Below are positions 8,355-17,333 of a stretch of DNA of 64,000 nt, piece after piece. Positions within the stretch are counted from its first letter, which is position 1. Every line of letters starts with the position of its first letter. The stretch comes from Bacillota bacterium (lineage in GTDB: Bacteria > Bacillota > Clostridia > Oscillospirales > Ruminococcaceae), in NCBI GenBank assembly GCA_023460535.1, contig JAEWPV010000007.1, positions 186,001-250,000 of the forward strand. Reading direction: 5' to 3'. A program made the translations under genes and the position numbers. The notes beneath the pieces are model-generated. The model made no database searches. It had not been told where the DNA came from and worked only from the letters and a program-made list of their open reading frames with translations.

Positions 8355-9122
8355 CTAAGCATTCTTCTTGTAGATAAGGTACAGACCTTCCAGCACCAGG
8401 TCGGGGTCGTACTGCACGTTTTCTCTGCAATACTTCACCACCGCTCCTGCTATGCCGCCTGTTGCCACGACGGTGGGCGGGGTATCAAACGCCTCGCTGT
8501 AGCGTGCCGCCATGCCGTCCATCATGCTCGCGGTGCCGTACAACAGTCCCGAGCGCATGCTCTCTACCGTGATGGTGGTTATCAGCGGCGGGTCGGCGCC
8601 ATCCAGTCCGATATTAGGCAGCTGTGCCGTACGCTTGGCTAGTGCCTCCAGCGAGATTAGCACGCCCGGCATAATCGAACCGCCGATAAACGAGCCGGTT
8701 TTATCTACCGCAAAAATCTTTGTGGCGGTGCCAAGATCGAAGATCACACAGGGCAGCGGGTACTTGTTCATCGCGCCAACCGCGCCGCATACAAAATCGG
8801 CACCCACGCCCGCAGGGTTTTCCGCGCGAAGATTAAGCCCCGTTTTGATGCCTGCCGAAACGGTAAGCACCGGGCAATGCAGGTATTTTTCCACCGCGCG
8901 GGTCAGCACACCGGTAAGCTTAGGAACGACCGAACCGATGATGCAGCCTGCTACCGTTCGCTCCTTAAAGCCATATAAGTTAAAGATGTCGCGCAGCTCA
9001 ATGGCGTACTGATCCTCGGTGCGGTCGCTGTCGGTATACAGGCGCGACGTAAGAATCAGTTTTTTGTCCTCGAAGCAGCCAAGACAGATGTTGCTGTTTC
9101 CGATATCGATTGCAAGCACCAT
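8355..9122 (-). CDS. coaX: type III pantothenate kinase
   Basis: 255 residues. It phosphorylates pantothenate, the first step of coenzyme A synthesis. The N-terminal phosphate-binding motif AIDIGNSNICLG, the central GADFVCGAVGA region and FDLGTATK are hallmarks of CoaX (ASKHA fold). The start is ATG at 9122 after GAGGGA; the TTG nine codons earlier is not supported. Probably cotranscribed with the ECF gene behind it. A good promoter lies at 9203-9231. Confidence 0.95.
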   Translation of the reverse strand: MVLAIDIGNSNICLGCFEDKKLILTSRLYTDSDRTEDQYAIELRDIFNLYGFKERTVAGCIIGSVVPKLTGVLTRAVEKYLHCPVLTVSAGIKTGLNLRAENPAGVGADFVCGAVGAMNKYPLPCVIFDLGTATKIFAVDKTGSFIGGSIMPGVLISLEALAKRTAQLPNIGLDGADPPLITTITVESMRSGLLYGTASMMDGMAARYSEAFDTPPTVVATGGIAGAVVKYCRENVQYDPDLVLEGLYLIYKKNA

Positions 9123-9202
9123 AATTAATCCCTCGTATGTCGTGCACAAGTGCAGGGTATTTCAGTCCCCTTGGCGGTTGCCATTGCGGGCTGGATGCTT
9201 TT

Positions 9203-9231
9203 ATTATACCTCTTATCGCCAGGTTGTTCAA
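9203..9231 (-). promoter_or_regulatory. candidate promoter of coaX
   Basis: Minus-strand TTGAAC, 17 bases, TATAAT, about 80 bases upstream of the coaX start. Confidence 0.6.
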
Positions 9232-9293
9232 TACAAACCGTTGCAGGGCTATGAATTTGCAGCCCAAATAGTGTATAATAACTGTAACATCAA

Positions 9294-9303
9294 TATTACC
9301 TTC
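9294..9303. repeat. left copy of a 10-bp direct repeat flanking the insertion sequence
   Basis: TATTACCTTC occurs here and again at 10853-10862, exactly beyond the two ends of the IS. It is most simply a target-site duplication; two bases (TA) separate this copy from the left inverted repeat. Confidence 0.7.
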
Positions 9304-10852
9304 TAGCGATGGGCAAAACGACTAACGAAAATGAGGAAAAGGACGGGTGGAGATCAGAACGAGTGGAAAGCGAGTGCAAAAGGGCAAAGCAAAGCTGACC
9401 ATTACGGTCAAAAGCAATGATGTATTCAATGGCTAAGAGCTAAGCGATACGTTTTTGAGATTTAATGCAACGGAAAGAAAGTTCAGAATGAGTGACAACA
9501 GCGGTCAGCGCGATTGCAAGGAGAGAAATGTGTGCGATGGTATTTAAGTTTTCGGCAGAGTTGCCGTTGCGAACCCACAGACGTTCCTGCCCGGTAGATT
9601 TAAAACGGGAATTGTACCGCTCGCATTCGGTTCGCAGTGCATAGACCGATTTAAACGTGGTCGCATCCCGATCAATCGAAAGCCGGTAATCATCGGGAAT
9701 GGTCACATATTTGGTGCAACCGCGATGTTTTTTCCCATTGTGGAAAGATTTGTGGTTACAGGGACATGCTGAATCCGACTTTGAGTTTTTAAACGGGCAG
9801 CAGAATTTTTGCCTTGTGCGGTTTCGGGAACGATCTATGCCGTCTTTGTTCATGCAAAGTCCCGCCTCGCAAGTCGGATGTCCAATAGGAAGCAGCTTAG
9901 GATTTTTGGTGTTTCTCTGATTTAGAGGAATGAAGCATTCGCCGGCGTAGGTGTTCTTGACTGTATTGTAGATAGTCTTGCAGTCATAGGCTTTGTCCGC
10001 GAGAAAACAGCATTCACGGATAGAAAGAAATTCGTTGGTTCGGCTTAAAATATCGAGGGCTACCGTACTGTCGTGGGTATCCGCCGCAGTGGTCAGCTCA
10101 TAAATCGGTAAGCCGGTAATGCAGTCAACCAGCACATGGTTTTTGTAGCCCCAATAGTACTCAACTTTCTTTTCCGACTGGTTGTTGGAAGCGGTGTGAA
10201 CCCCTAATCCGCAGTCCTTGTCCGCTTTGGGCTGATGACCCTTGCTGAATTTGCCCGGCATAAAGCTTTTGGGATTATTCTGTTTTGTGTTAGCGGCTAA
10301 AGGGGTGGAGTCCAGCCCGATGAAAGAAGCGTCGATAATGCCGAGTTCGCAGAGCTTTAGTACCTGGGATTGCATAATTCCTTTCAGAATGTCATTGTCC
10401 AGATTGCGGATAAAACGGTCAAAAGTCCAGTAAGACGGCAGCTTTTTCCGAATGTCGAAGCCGCAGTAATGGGCAATGATGAGATTGTTTGACAGATAAT
10501 CATGCAAATCCGTGATGTAGCCGAAGCCTTCACATTTCATGACAATGGCGGCACAGAGAAGTGCTTCCTTCGCTGATTTCCTCCCGGTTCGGGCATGCGC
10601 GGACTCCATGCGGCTTAAATCCAGATTCAGAAACAGCGTGTCGTAAAACTTGGCTTTGGGCTGCGCTGTAAACAGGCTGATATCCTGAAAAAGTTCCTGA
10701 CGGTAGATGCGATCAGCTCCTTCGCTTTGTTTTCCCAACAAAATTATACCATTGTGAGCTGGTCGTTTCTATATATTTTTGGAGTGACAAGACGAGTTTG
10801 CCATGCTCGTGAACCCGCTTTATATCTGGGTTTTTTCGGTTTTGCTCATGGC
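9304..10852. mobile_element. complete insertion sequence with a single DDE transposase
   Basis: About 1.55 kb. Imperfect terminal inverted repeats match at 12 of 14 positions: GCGATGGGCAAAAC at 9306-9319 and, on the other strand, GCCATGAGCAAAAC at 10852-10839. Exact direct repeats TATTACCTTC flank it. It carries one transposase on the minus strand, a short noncoding left end with the inverted repeat TGACC/GGTCA (9396-9410), and near the right end AACCC...GGGTTTTTTC, a weak terminator-like hairpin pointing towards the downstream HD gene. The element lies between a TATAAT-like box (9274-9279) and the HD-hydrolase ribosome site. The transposase suggests the IS1182/IS5-like group; the family assignment is tentative. 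Confidence 0.8.
9440..10741 (-). CDS. DDE transposase (IS1182/IS5-like)
   Basis: 433 residues, apparently intact. The catalytic triad can be read as D in GLDSTPLAANT, D in CFLADKAYD and E in LRTECERYNSRFK, the Y-x2-R-x3-E-like region of IS4/IS5-superfamily enzymes. A cysteine-rich insertion (CCPF, CPCNHK, RGCTKY) sits between the second and third catalytic blocks, as in IS1182-type transposases. An N-terminal region (residues 1 to about 110) resembles the DUF772-like helical domain of this group. No frameshift is seen, so it may be active. Confidence 0.88.
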   Translation of the reverse strand: MLGKQSEGADRIYRQELFQDISLFTAQPKAKFYDTLFLNLDLSRMESAHARTGRKSAKEALLCAAIVMKCEGFGYITDLHDYLSNNLIIAHYCGFDIRKKLPSYWTFDRFIRNLDNDILKGIMQSQVLKLCELGIIDASFIGLDSTPLAANTKQNNPKSFMPGKFSKGHQPKADKDCGLGVHTASNNQSEKKVEYYWGYKNHVLVDCITGLPIYELTTAADTHDSTVALDILSRTNEFLSIRECCFLADKAYDCKTIYNTVKNTYAGECFIPLNQRNTKNPKLLPIGHPTCEAGLCMNKDGIDRSRNRTRQKFCCPFKNSKSDSACPCNHKSFHNGKKHRGCTKYVTIPDDYRLSIDRDATTFKSVYALRTECERYNSRFKSTGQERLWVRNGNSAENLNTIAHISLLAIALTAVVTHSELSFRCIKSQKRIA

Positions 10853-10862
10853 TATTACCTTC
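10853..10862. repeat. right copy of the 10-bp direct repeat flanking the insertion sequence
   Basis: TATTACCTTC immediately after the right inverted repeat, identical to 9294-9303. It lies only 20 bases before the start codon of the HD-domain gene, so the insertion is inside that gene's leader. Confidence 0.7.
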
Positions 10863-10882
10863 ACTAAGGGAGGGAGCATACT

Positions 10883-11548
10883 ATGGCACAAATTACGTTT
10901 GAACAGGTTAAAAACAGCCCCGAAGTTAACGCCTACATCCGCATGGCGGACGAATCACTCAAGGCGATGGGCTATACCGAGCATTCCGCCGCACACGTCA
11001 CCCGCTGTGCCACAACGGCGTATACCGTACTAAGCAAGCTTGGTTACGATGCGCATACCTGCGAGCTTTCGCGCATCGCGGGATATATGCACGATATCGG
11101 CAATGTAGTAAACCGTGTGGATCACGCCCAAAGCGGCGCCGTGATGGCGTTTCGTATCCTTGATAAGATGGGCATGCCGCCCGACGACATCGCCGAGGTC
11201 ATCTGCGCCATCGGCAATCACGACGAGGCAACCGCCTCCGCTGTAAGCGCCGTAGCGGCTGCGCTTATTTTGGCAGATAAAAGCGACGTGCGCCGCACCC
11301 GCGTGCGCAACTGGGACCCCACCACGCAGGACATCCACGACCGCGTAAACTATGCGGTGGAGCACTCCTCCCTCGATCTTGACGCACAGAAGCAGACGAT
11401 AACCCTGTCGCTTTCCATCGATACCGCCATCTGCCCGGTGATGGATTACTTTGAGATCTTTTTGCAGCGAATGATTTTATGCCGCCGCGCGGCGGACTTT
11501 TTAAACCTGTTGTTTCGCTTAGTTATTAACGATACACCCATTCTTTAG
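10883..11548 (+). CDS. HD-domain phosphohydrolase
   Basis: 221 residues. The metal-binding HD pattern is visible: H38 in EHSAAHVTR, H70-D71 in GYMHDIGN, then AIGNHDEA and a later aspartate in ADKSDVRRTRVR. Such small stand-alone HD proteins hydrolyse phosphoesters, but the substrate is unknown. ATG start after GGGAGGGAG. It runs into rsmA with a 46-base gap, so the two are probably cotranscribed. An insertion sequence ends 30 bases upstream and may have cut it off from its former promoter. Confidence 0.88.
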   Translation: MAQITFEQVKNSPEVNAYIRMADESLKAMGYTEHSAAHVTRCATTAYTVLSKLGYDAHTCELSRIAGYMHDIGNVVNRVDHAQSGAVMAFRILDKMGMPPDDIAEVICAIGNHDEATASAVSAVAAALILADKSDVRRTRVRNWDPTTQDIHDRVNYAVEHSSLDLDAQKQTITLSLSIDTAICPVMDYFEIFLQRMILCRRAADFLNLLFRLVINDTPIL

Positions 11549-11594
11549 TATGCGCTTACACGACAAATACCATCCGGAAAGGCAAGGGCAAAAC

Positions 11595-12476
11595 ATGCAC
11601 AATCTCACCGGCATCAAAGAGGTCAAGGAGCTTTTGAGCCGTCACGGCTTTACCTTTTCTAAGGCGATGGGGCAGAACTTCATCATCAACCCCGGGGTGT
11701 GCCCGCGCATGGCGAAAGAATCGGGCTGTGAGGGCATCGGAGTAATCGAAGTTGGTCCCGGTATCGGTGTTTTGACGGTGGAGCTTGCCCGCCTTGCGCG
11801 CCGCGTGGTGTGCATTGAGCTGGACACCCGCCTTGCCCCGATTTTGGAGGAGACCCTAAGCGGACTAGACAACGTATCGGTGGTGTTTGAGGACGTGCTA
11901 AAGGTTGACCTTGCCGCCCTGATAACCCGTGAGTTCGCGGGTATGGAGGTGGTGGTATGTGCAAACCTGCCCTACTATATCACCTCGCCCATTGTAATGC
12001 ACCTGCTTGAGGCACGGCTGCCCGTCAAGGCGATTACCGTGATGGTGCAAAAGGAGGCGGCGCAGCGTCTGTGCGCCCAGCCCGCCACCCGTGATGTTGG
12101 GGCGGTGAGCATCGCGGTGCGCTTTTACAGCGAGCCAAAGGTCTTGTTTCAGGTGTCTCGCGGCAGCTTTCTGCCCGCACCCGATGTGGACTCCTCGGTG
12201 ATTCGCCTTGCCATCCACGACGCCCCACCCGTAGCGGTGCAGGAGGAGAAGCTGTTTTTTGCGGTGGTGCGCGCGGCGTTCTCTCAGCGGCGCAAGACGA
12301 TCTCAAACTCCCTATGCGGGGTGGGTGGTCTGTCTAAGGATCGGGTTCAGAACGTGTTTCGGATTGCCGATGTGCCCGCAAACGCCCGCGCGGAGCAGCT
12401 GACCCTCGCCCAGTTTGCGGCGATCGCGGATGGGGTAAAGACCGAGCAGGAAAGTGAGCGGAATGTGCCGCTGTGA
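11595..12476 (+). CDS. rsmA: 16S rRNA dimethyladenosine transferase RsmA (KsgA)
   Basis: 293 residues. It dimethylates two adjacent adenines near the 3' end of 16S rRNA using SAM. Seen: KAMGQNFIIN at the N-terminus, the SAM loop IEVGPGIGVLT, and the catalytic motif NLPYYITSP, then the C-terminal FSQRRKTISNSL block. The start at 11595 is supported by AAGGCAAGGG; an in-frame ATG at 11550 overlaps the end of the HD gene and precedes the homologous region. A terminator follows. In Bacillus its neighbour is RNase M5; here the M5-like gene is at 38.7 kb. Confidence 0.95.
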   Translation: MHNLTGIKEVKELLSRHGFTFSKAMGQNFIINPGVCPRMAKESGCEGIGVIEVGPGIGVLTVELARLARRVVCIELDTRLAPILEETLSGLDNVSVVFEDVLKVDLAALITREFAGMEVVVCANLPYYITSPIVMHLLEARLPVKAITVMVQKEAAQRLCAQPATRDVGAVSIAVRFYSEPKVLFQVSRGSFLPAPDVDSSVIRLAIHDAPPVAVQEEKLFFAVVRAAFSQRRKTISNSLCGVGGLSKDRVQNVFRIADVPANARAEQLTLAQFAAIADGVKTEQESERNVPL

Positions 12477-12510
12477 AAACAATGCTTCCATCAAAGGAAA
12501 TGTAACAACA

Positions 12511-12545
12511 ACTGCCCGGCGGTATTCTCCGCCGGGCAGTTTTAT
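12511..12545. terminator. terminator after rsmA, between converging genes
   Basis: Twelve-base perfect stem ACTGCCCGGCGG / CCGCCGGGCAGT, 6-base loop, followed by TTTTAT on the plus strand. Confidence 0.85.
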
Positions 12546-12568
12546 ATACACTTGATTCCCTTTGCCCT

Positions 12569-12916
12569 TTACAGGATAGAATACCCACTGTTAATATCAA
12601 ACGGCATAATAAGCAGCTTAATAACGTTTTTCGCGTGATTCGTAAAAAACCAACCCATTGCCTTCCCGCAGTTTTCGATGCTGTCGTACTCTATGTACGA
12701 ATAGTATTTTACACATTTCACAATCTTCGATAGCTCCCTTGGGGGCTCGCCGGTTTCGACACCATCAAACGTATAAAACCGTTTCATATACTTTACACTG
12801 ATGCAGCCGGGCTGCTTTTCCTGCTCTGATTTTATCTTCGCAATCAGTGCTTCAAACTCCTCGAGTTTATCGGGCTTGACTTGAAACAACTTCATCTCCG
12901 AAAATGAACTCCCCAT
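12569..12916 (-). CDS. small ABM-like (dimeric alpha/beta barrel) protein of unknown function
   Basis: 115 residues, led by AGGAGGG and ATG. The pattern MKLFQVKPDKLEEFEALI...QPGCISVKYMKRF resembles antibiotic-biosynthesis-monooxygenase/ferredoxin-like barrels, in which a short beta strand is followed by a helix and QPGC. Such proteins range from heme-degrading enzymes to stand-alone hypotheticals; no catalytic residue can be assigned here. It sits alone between rsmA and recG. Confidence 0.7.
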   Translation of the reverse strand: MGSSFSEMKLFQVKPDKLEEFEALIAKIKSEQEKQPGCISVKYMKRFYTFDGVETGEPPRELSKIVKCVKYYSYIEYDSIENCGKAMGWFFTNHAKNVIKLLIMPFDINSGYSIL

Positions 12917-12964
12917 TTGATTCCCTCCTGTTTTTTAGATGTGCTTTTTATTACCACAGGTTGC

Positions 12965-15010
12965 TCAGTTAAAGCTTCCCGTACCCACGGAGCCAAACAG
13001 TTCCTCCATGCCTTTGCGAAGCCCTTCGTTCTCGGGGTTAGATAGAGTTTGGTCTTCTTTGAGTATCTCCTGCGCACAGGTCTGGGCAAGCTTAAGTGTC
13101 GCAATATCGTCAACAAGGCTTGCAAGCTTCATCTCGGGCAAACCGTGCTGCCGCGCGCCGAAAAAATCCCCGGGGCCGCGCAAAGACAAATCCTCCTCGG
13201 CAAGCTTAAATCCGTCGTTTGTTTTGCACATTGCCTGCAGCCGCTTAAGCGTCTGCTCACCTGACGCGTCCGAAACCAAAATGCAGTACGACTCATATCT
13301 TCCACGCCCCACCCGCCCGCGCAGCTGGTGCAACTGCGAAAGTCCAAAGCGCTCGGCATTTTCAATCAACATCACCACTGCGTTTGGTACATCCACCCCC
13401 ACCTCGATTACAGTAGTTGAAACCAGAAGTGAAATCTCGCCCACATAAAAGCGGCTCATAATGCGCTCCTTCTCCGCCGGCTTTAGCCTGCCGTGCACAA
13501 GCCCGACTGGGTAGCCGCGAAAGTCCTCCTCGGTAAGCCTTGCCGCGTATTCGGTGGCGGACACCAGGTCGTTTTCTCCCTCTTCTATGGCGGGGCACAC
13601 AATAAACGCCTGCCTACCCTCGTCCAGAAACCGCCGTATAAAGCCCAGCGCGCGGTGTCGCTTTGCGGAATCGATTAGGTAGGTCTTTACCGGGCGGCGA
13701 CCGGGCGGCAGCTCGTCGAGCACCGAGACATCAAGGTCGCCATAGATAATCAGCGCAAGGGTGCGCGGGATGGGCGTTGCGCTCATCACCAGCACATGGG
13801 GGTACCCACCCTTATCCGCTAGGCTTGCCCGCTGCAAAACACCAAAGCGGTGCTGCTCGTCGGTAACCACCAGCCCGAGTCTTATAAATTCAACCTCGGG
13901 GGTAAGCAGGGCATGGGTGCCCACCACAAATTGTATCTCACCCGACGCAAGGCGGGAGAGAATCTCCTTTTTTTGTGCCGCCTTTACCGAGCCGGTAAGC
14001 AGCGCGCAGGAGACCCCCATCGCCTCAAGCAGCGGCGCTAACGATGCGTAGTGCTGCTGCGCAAGGATCTCGGTGGGCGCCATAAAAGCCGACTGCACAC
14101 CGTTTTTTGCGCAAGCATAGCAAAGTGCCGCTGCAACCGCCGTCTTGCCCGAGCCGACATCGCCCTGCAGCAGACGGTTCATCGGCACGGTCTTGCGCAT
14201 ATCGTTAAGCGACTCGTCAATTGCGCGGGTCTGTGCGCCGGTAAGGGCAAACCCCAAGGCGGAAATAAACGGAGAAACATCCGCATCGGTTATCGCTGCC
14301 GCCGCTGTTTGGCGCGGACGGCGGCGCAGCAGCGCCAGGGCAAGCTGTAGGGTGAGCAACTCCTCAAAAATCAGCCGTTTTCTTGCGACCGCAAGGGCAT
14401 GCGCATCAGGCGGAAAGTGGATGGCAGAAAGCGCGTATGAAAGATGGCACAGCTCCTGCTGCTCCCGCAGCGCGGCTGGCAGCGGGTCCGGGAACGTTTC
14501 GTCTAGCAACGCAAGTGCCTGCTTAACATTCTGCGCCACAATCTTTGAGCTAAGTCCCGCCGTAAGCGGGTATACCGGCACAAGACCGAGCGGCCCAGTA
14601 ACAGGGATGTACAGCGGCGAGTTCATCTCCCGAGCAAGCAGGGTACCACCCACCTTGCCGTAAAACAGGTACTCGCTGCCCTCCTGCAGCCCGGCCGCGG
14701 CATATTTTGCGTTAAAGAAGGTCAGCACAAGGTCTGAGGTATCGTCGGTGGCAAACACCTTATAAAGGGTCATGCCGCCCCGGATGCGCTGCTCGGGGTT
14801 TTTTGCAAACACCCGAGCGCGAACGACACAGGTAGTATCCCGCGGCGCGTCCGCTATAGAATAGGGACTTGTAAAATCAAGGTAGCTACGGGGATAAAAG
14901 CGCAAAAGGGCGCCGACGCTTTGCACGCCGAGCTTACGGTACAGCTCGGCACGTTTTTCGCCTACGCCCTTTAAATATTTAATGTTATCGGGGAAGCCTT
15001 TCTGAGTCAC
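12965..15010 (-). CDS. recG: ATP-dependent DNA helicase RecG
   Basis: 681 residues, the normal length. RecG reverses stalled replication forks and processes Holliday junctions. An OB-fold wedge domain (about residues 50-150) is followed by helicase lobes with Walker A GDVGSGKTAVAAA, motif II TDEQHRFG (the DEQH form), MSATPIPRTL, and the C-terminal QLRGRVGRG. It lies downstream of the asp23 and DAK2 genes on the same strand with a 24-base gap, a conserved Firmicute arrangement. Confidence 0.97.
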   Translation of the reverse strand: MTQKGFPDNIKYLKGVGEKRAELYRKLGVQSVGALLRFYPRSYLDFTSPYSIADAPRDTTCVVRARVFAKNPEQRIRGGMTLYKVFATDDTSDLVLTFFNAKYAAAGLQEGSEYLFYGKVGGTLLAREMNSPLYIPVTGPLGLVPVYPLTAGLSSKIVAQNVKQALALLDETFPDPLPAALREQQELCHLSYALSAIHFPPDAHALAVARKRLIFEELLTLQLALALLRRRPRQTAAAAITDADVSPFISALGFALTGAQTRAIDESLNDMRKTVPMNRLLQGDVGSGKTAVAAALCYACAKNGVQSAFMAPTEILAQQHYASLAPLLEAMGVSCALLTGSVKAAQKKEILSRLASGEIQFVVGTHALLTPEVEFIRLGLVVTDEQHRFGVLQRASLADKGGYPHVLVMSATPIPRTLALIIYGDLDVSVLDELPPGRRPVKTYLIDSAKRHRALGFIRRFLDEGRQAFIVCPAIEEGENDLVSATEYAARLTEEDFRGYPVGLVHGRLKPAEKERIMSRFYVGEISLLVSTTVIEVGVDVPNAVVMLIENAERFGLSQLHQLRGRVGRGRYESYCILVSDASGEQTLKRLQAMCKTNDGFKLAEEDLSLRGPGDFFGARQHGLPEMKLASLVDDIATLKLAQTCAQEILKEDQTLSNPENEGLRKGMEELFGSVGTGSFN

Positions 15011-15034
15011 GGCGCATCCCCCTCCGGTGTTATA

Positions 15035-16702
15035 CTATTCTACCGAGATGATATAGTAGTAAACAGGCTGTCCGCCGTTTACCACGTGCACCTCTACGGA
15101 ATCGGGAAGCTTCGCGCGAACCAGCCCTGCGGTCTTTTCCGCCTCTTCCTCGGTAATCCCCTCACCGTAAATCATGGTGATAAAGCTACTGTCGCGCTTT
15201 ACAAGGTTTTTTATCAGCCGCTGCGTCGCAAGGGCAATATCGCTTGCCACAAACGAAAGCTTGCCGCCGTCCAGCGCCAGTATCTCGCCCTGTTTAATCT
15301 TGTGTCCGTCAAAATCCGAGTCCCGCGCGGCAAAGGTAATCTGACCCGTAGCCACATGGTCTGCCGCCTTCATCATACCCATTTGGTTTTCTTCCACCGA
15401 CGCGTCGGGGTCAAATGCCAGCATGGCCGAAAGCCCCTGCGGAATGGTGCGGGTTGGCAACACCACAACACGACGATCCGCCAGTGAGATAACCTGCTCG
15501 GCCGCCATAATAATATTCTTGTTGTTGGGTAGTACAAACACCGTGGAAGCGGGAATGGTCTCCACCGCGCGCAGGATATCGTCGGTGCTCGGATTCATGG
15601 TTTGCCCGCCGCTTACCACACAGCCGCAGCCAAGGTCGGTAAACAGCTGCTTAAGCCCTTCGCCCGCCGCGACCGCCACAAATCCAAAATGGATATCGGG
15701 GTCGACGGGTACCACCTCGTGTACCTCTTTTGCAACCTGCGCTTCGGCAACCTTATTGTCGTGCTGCTCGCGCATATTCTCTATCTTCATGTTGTGCAGC
15801 GAGCCGTAAGCAAGACCCTCCTGCATCGCATTGCCGGGGTTGTTGGTGTGTACATGTATCTTAATGATATCGTCGTCATCCACCACCACAACACTGTCGC
15901 CTATCGTTTCAAGATAGGCGCGCAGACGAAGCGCGTTTGCGTCGGGGGAGTTTTTTTGCACAATAAACTCGGTACAGTAGGTAAACGTAATCTCCTCATG
16001 CAGGTCGGCGCCCGCCGCATTCTTCTGCGAGACAAACGTATCCACCTGCTTTGCAGGCGACTCGGCGCGTTCGGCAACGATCTCGCCACCCTCAAACACC
16101 TGCAGCATGCCTTCAAAGATTACCAGCAGACCCATACCACCCGCATCCACAACGCCCGCTTTTTTCAGTACGGGCAGCAGGTCGGGGGTTGTATCCAGCG
16201 CGGCCTTGGATTCCTGTACGATGAGGCGCCAGATAGCCACCGCGTCGTGCTCGGTCTCGCTTGCCGCTGTCGCCTTTTCCGCCGCCACCCTTGCAACGGT
16301 AAGCATGGTTCCCTCAGTAGGCTTCATAACCGCCTTGTATGCGGCAGACACGCCAAGGCTAAGTGCGTGTGCAAACTGTTTGCCGTCCGCTGTGGTCAGC
16401 CCCGCAAGCCCTTTGGAAAAGCCGCGGAACAACAACGATAAAATAACACCCGAGTTCCCCCGGGCACCGCGTAAAAACGCGGACGCCGCAACCGATGCAA
16501 CCTCGCCCACCGTGGCGTTTTGCATCCGCTTTAGCTCCCTTGCACCCGCCGAGATGGTCATGGACATGTTGGTTCCGGTATCTCCGTCCGGTACGGGGAA
16601 AACATTTAGCTCGTCTACCGCAAGGCGTTTGTTTACTATGCTGTTAGCGCCTGATATGATGGCGTCTCTTAGTGTATTTCCGTTAATCACATCTTCACCC
16701 AT
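15035..16702 (-). CDS. DAK2-domain protein, FakA/YloV-like fatty acid kinase
   Basis: 555 residues. An N-terminal DhaL/DAK2 domain with NVFPVPDGDTGTNMSMT binds ATP-magnesium; a middle region and a C-terminal EDD (DegV-like) domain with VVLPNNKNI follow. Family members phosphorylate fatty acids held by FakB/DegV proteins for phospholipid synthesis. The start is the ATG at 16702; a GTG five codons earlier and a GTG four codons later are alternatives because the ribosome site is weak. Flanked by asp23 upstream and recG downstream, as in Bacillus yloU-yloV-recG. Confidence 0.92.
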   Translation of the reverse strand: MGEDVINGNTLRDAIISGANSIVNKRLAVDELNVFPVPDGDTGTNMSMTISAGARELKRMQNATVGEVASVAASAFLRGARGNSGVILSLLFRGFSKGLAGLTTADGKQFAHALSLGVSAAYKAVMKPTEGTMLTVARVAAEKATAASETEHDAVAIWRLIVQESKAALDTTPDLLPVLKKAGVVDAGGMGLLVIFEGMLQVFEGGEIVAERAESPAKQVDTFVSQKNAAGADLHEEITFTYCTEFIVQKNSPDANALRLRAYLETIGDSVVVVDDDDIIKIHVHTNNPGNAMQEGLAYGSLHNMKIENMREQHDNKVAEAQVAKEVHEVVPVDPDIHFGFVAVAAGEGLKQLFTDLGCGCVVSGGQTMNPSTDDILRAVETIPASTVFVLPNNKNIIMAAEQVISLADRRVVVLPTRTIPQGLSAMLAFDPDASVEENQMGMMKAADHVATGQITFAARDSDFDGHKIKQGEILALDGGKLSFVASDIALATQRLIKNLVKRDSSFITMIYGEGITEEEAEKTAGLVRAKLPDSVEVHVVNGGQPVYYYIISVE

Positions 16703-16832
16703 TCTGCCGCTGTGCACCGGCGGTTATTTTTAAGTATCCATTGCATTGCGCACAGCTACCCCGTTCGCGCCTAGTGTTACGCGATAACGGGAATGCCCCA
16801 GTTTGTTGGAGCTAACCAAAAACATTACAAGG

Positions 16833-17189
16833 CTATTGGTCAAGCTTCATCTCATCCACAAAGACATTCACCCTGTTCACAATCAGGCCGGTGGTCTCTT
16901 CCACCGTATAGCTGACCTTGTTGATAATGCTTTTTACAATGGCGGCAATGTTAACGCCGTAAGTAACCACGATGTGCAGGTCAATCTCAAGCTTTCCGTC
17001 CCGGTTGCGGATGCGTACCCCTTTGTCCGGCAGATCGGGGGATACGATAAGCGAGCGCAGCCCCTGTACCGTTCCGCTGGTTGCCATCCCCGCCACACCA
17101 AAGCAGCTCGAGGCGGCAGAACCCACCAGATTCGCAAAGTAATCGGCGGAAATCTCGATATATCCCATTGGATTTTCGATTCTGATCAT
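16833..17189 (-). CDS. Asp23/Gls24-family protein (YloU-like)
   Basis: 118 residues. IEISADYFANLVG, GVAGM and the repeating beta strands ending in VNRVNVFVDEM are typical of the Asp23/Gls24 family, small proteins linked to envelope stress whose biochemical role is unsettled. ATG at 17189 with GGAGG; upstream in-frame codons lack homology. It is the first gene of the asp23-DAK2-recG string, with a 130-base gap to the next. Confidence 0.9.
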   Translation of the reverse strand: MIRIENPMGYIEISADYFANLVGSAASSCFGVAGMATSGTVQGLRSLIVSPDLPDKGVRIRNRDGKLEIDLHIVVTYGVNIAAIVKSIINKVSYTVEETTGLIVNRVNVFVDEMKLDQ

Positions 17190-17333
17190 ACTAACCTCCG
17201 TTTCACCGGACAGCTGCCGGCTGATAAAGTAATGTCTACCAAACAATCGGCTATTGGGGTTAAATCAGGATTATTATATCACATTAATAAGAAAAACTTA
17301 ATACCAATCGTCTGTTTTCTTTAATTTTTTAAG

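Noticed and set aside
9347..9436. 29-codon GTG-started peptide in the left end of the insertion sequence
   Set aside because: A ribosome-site-like GAGGAAAAGGA precedes it, but it lies between the inverted repeat and the transposase stop and reads on the opposite strand; more likely noncoding IS end.
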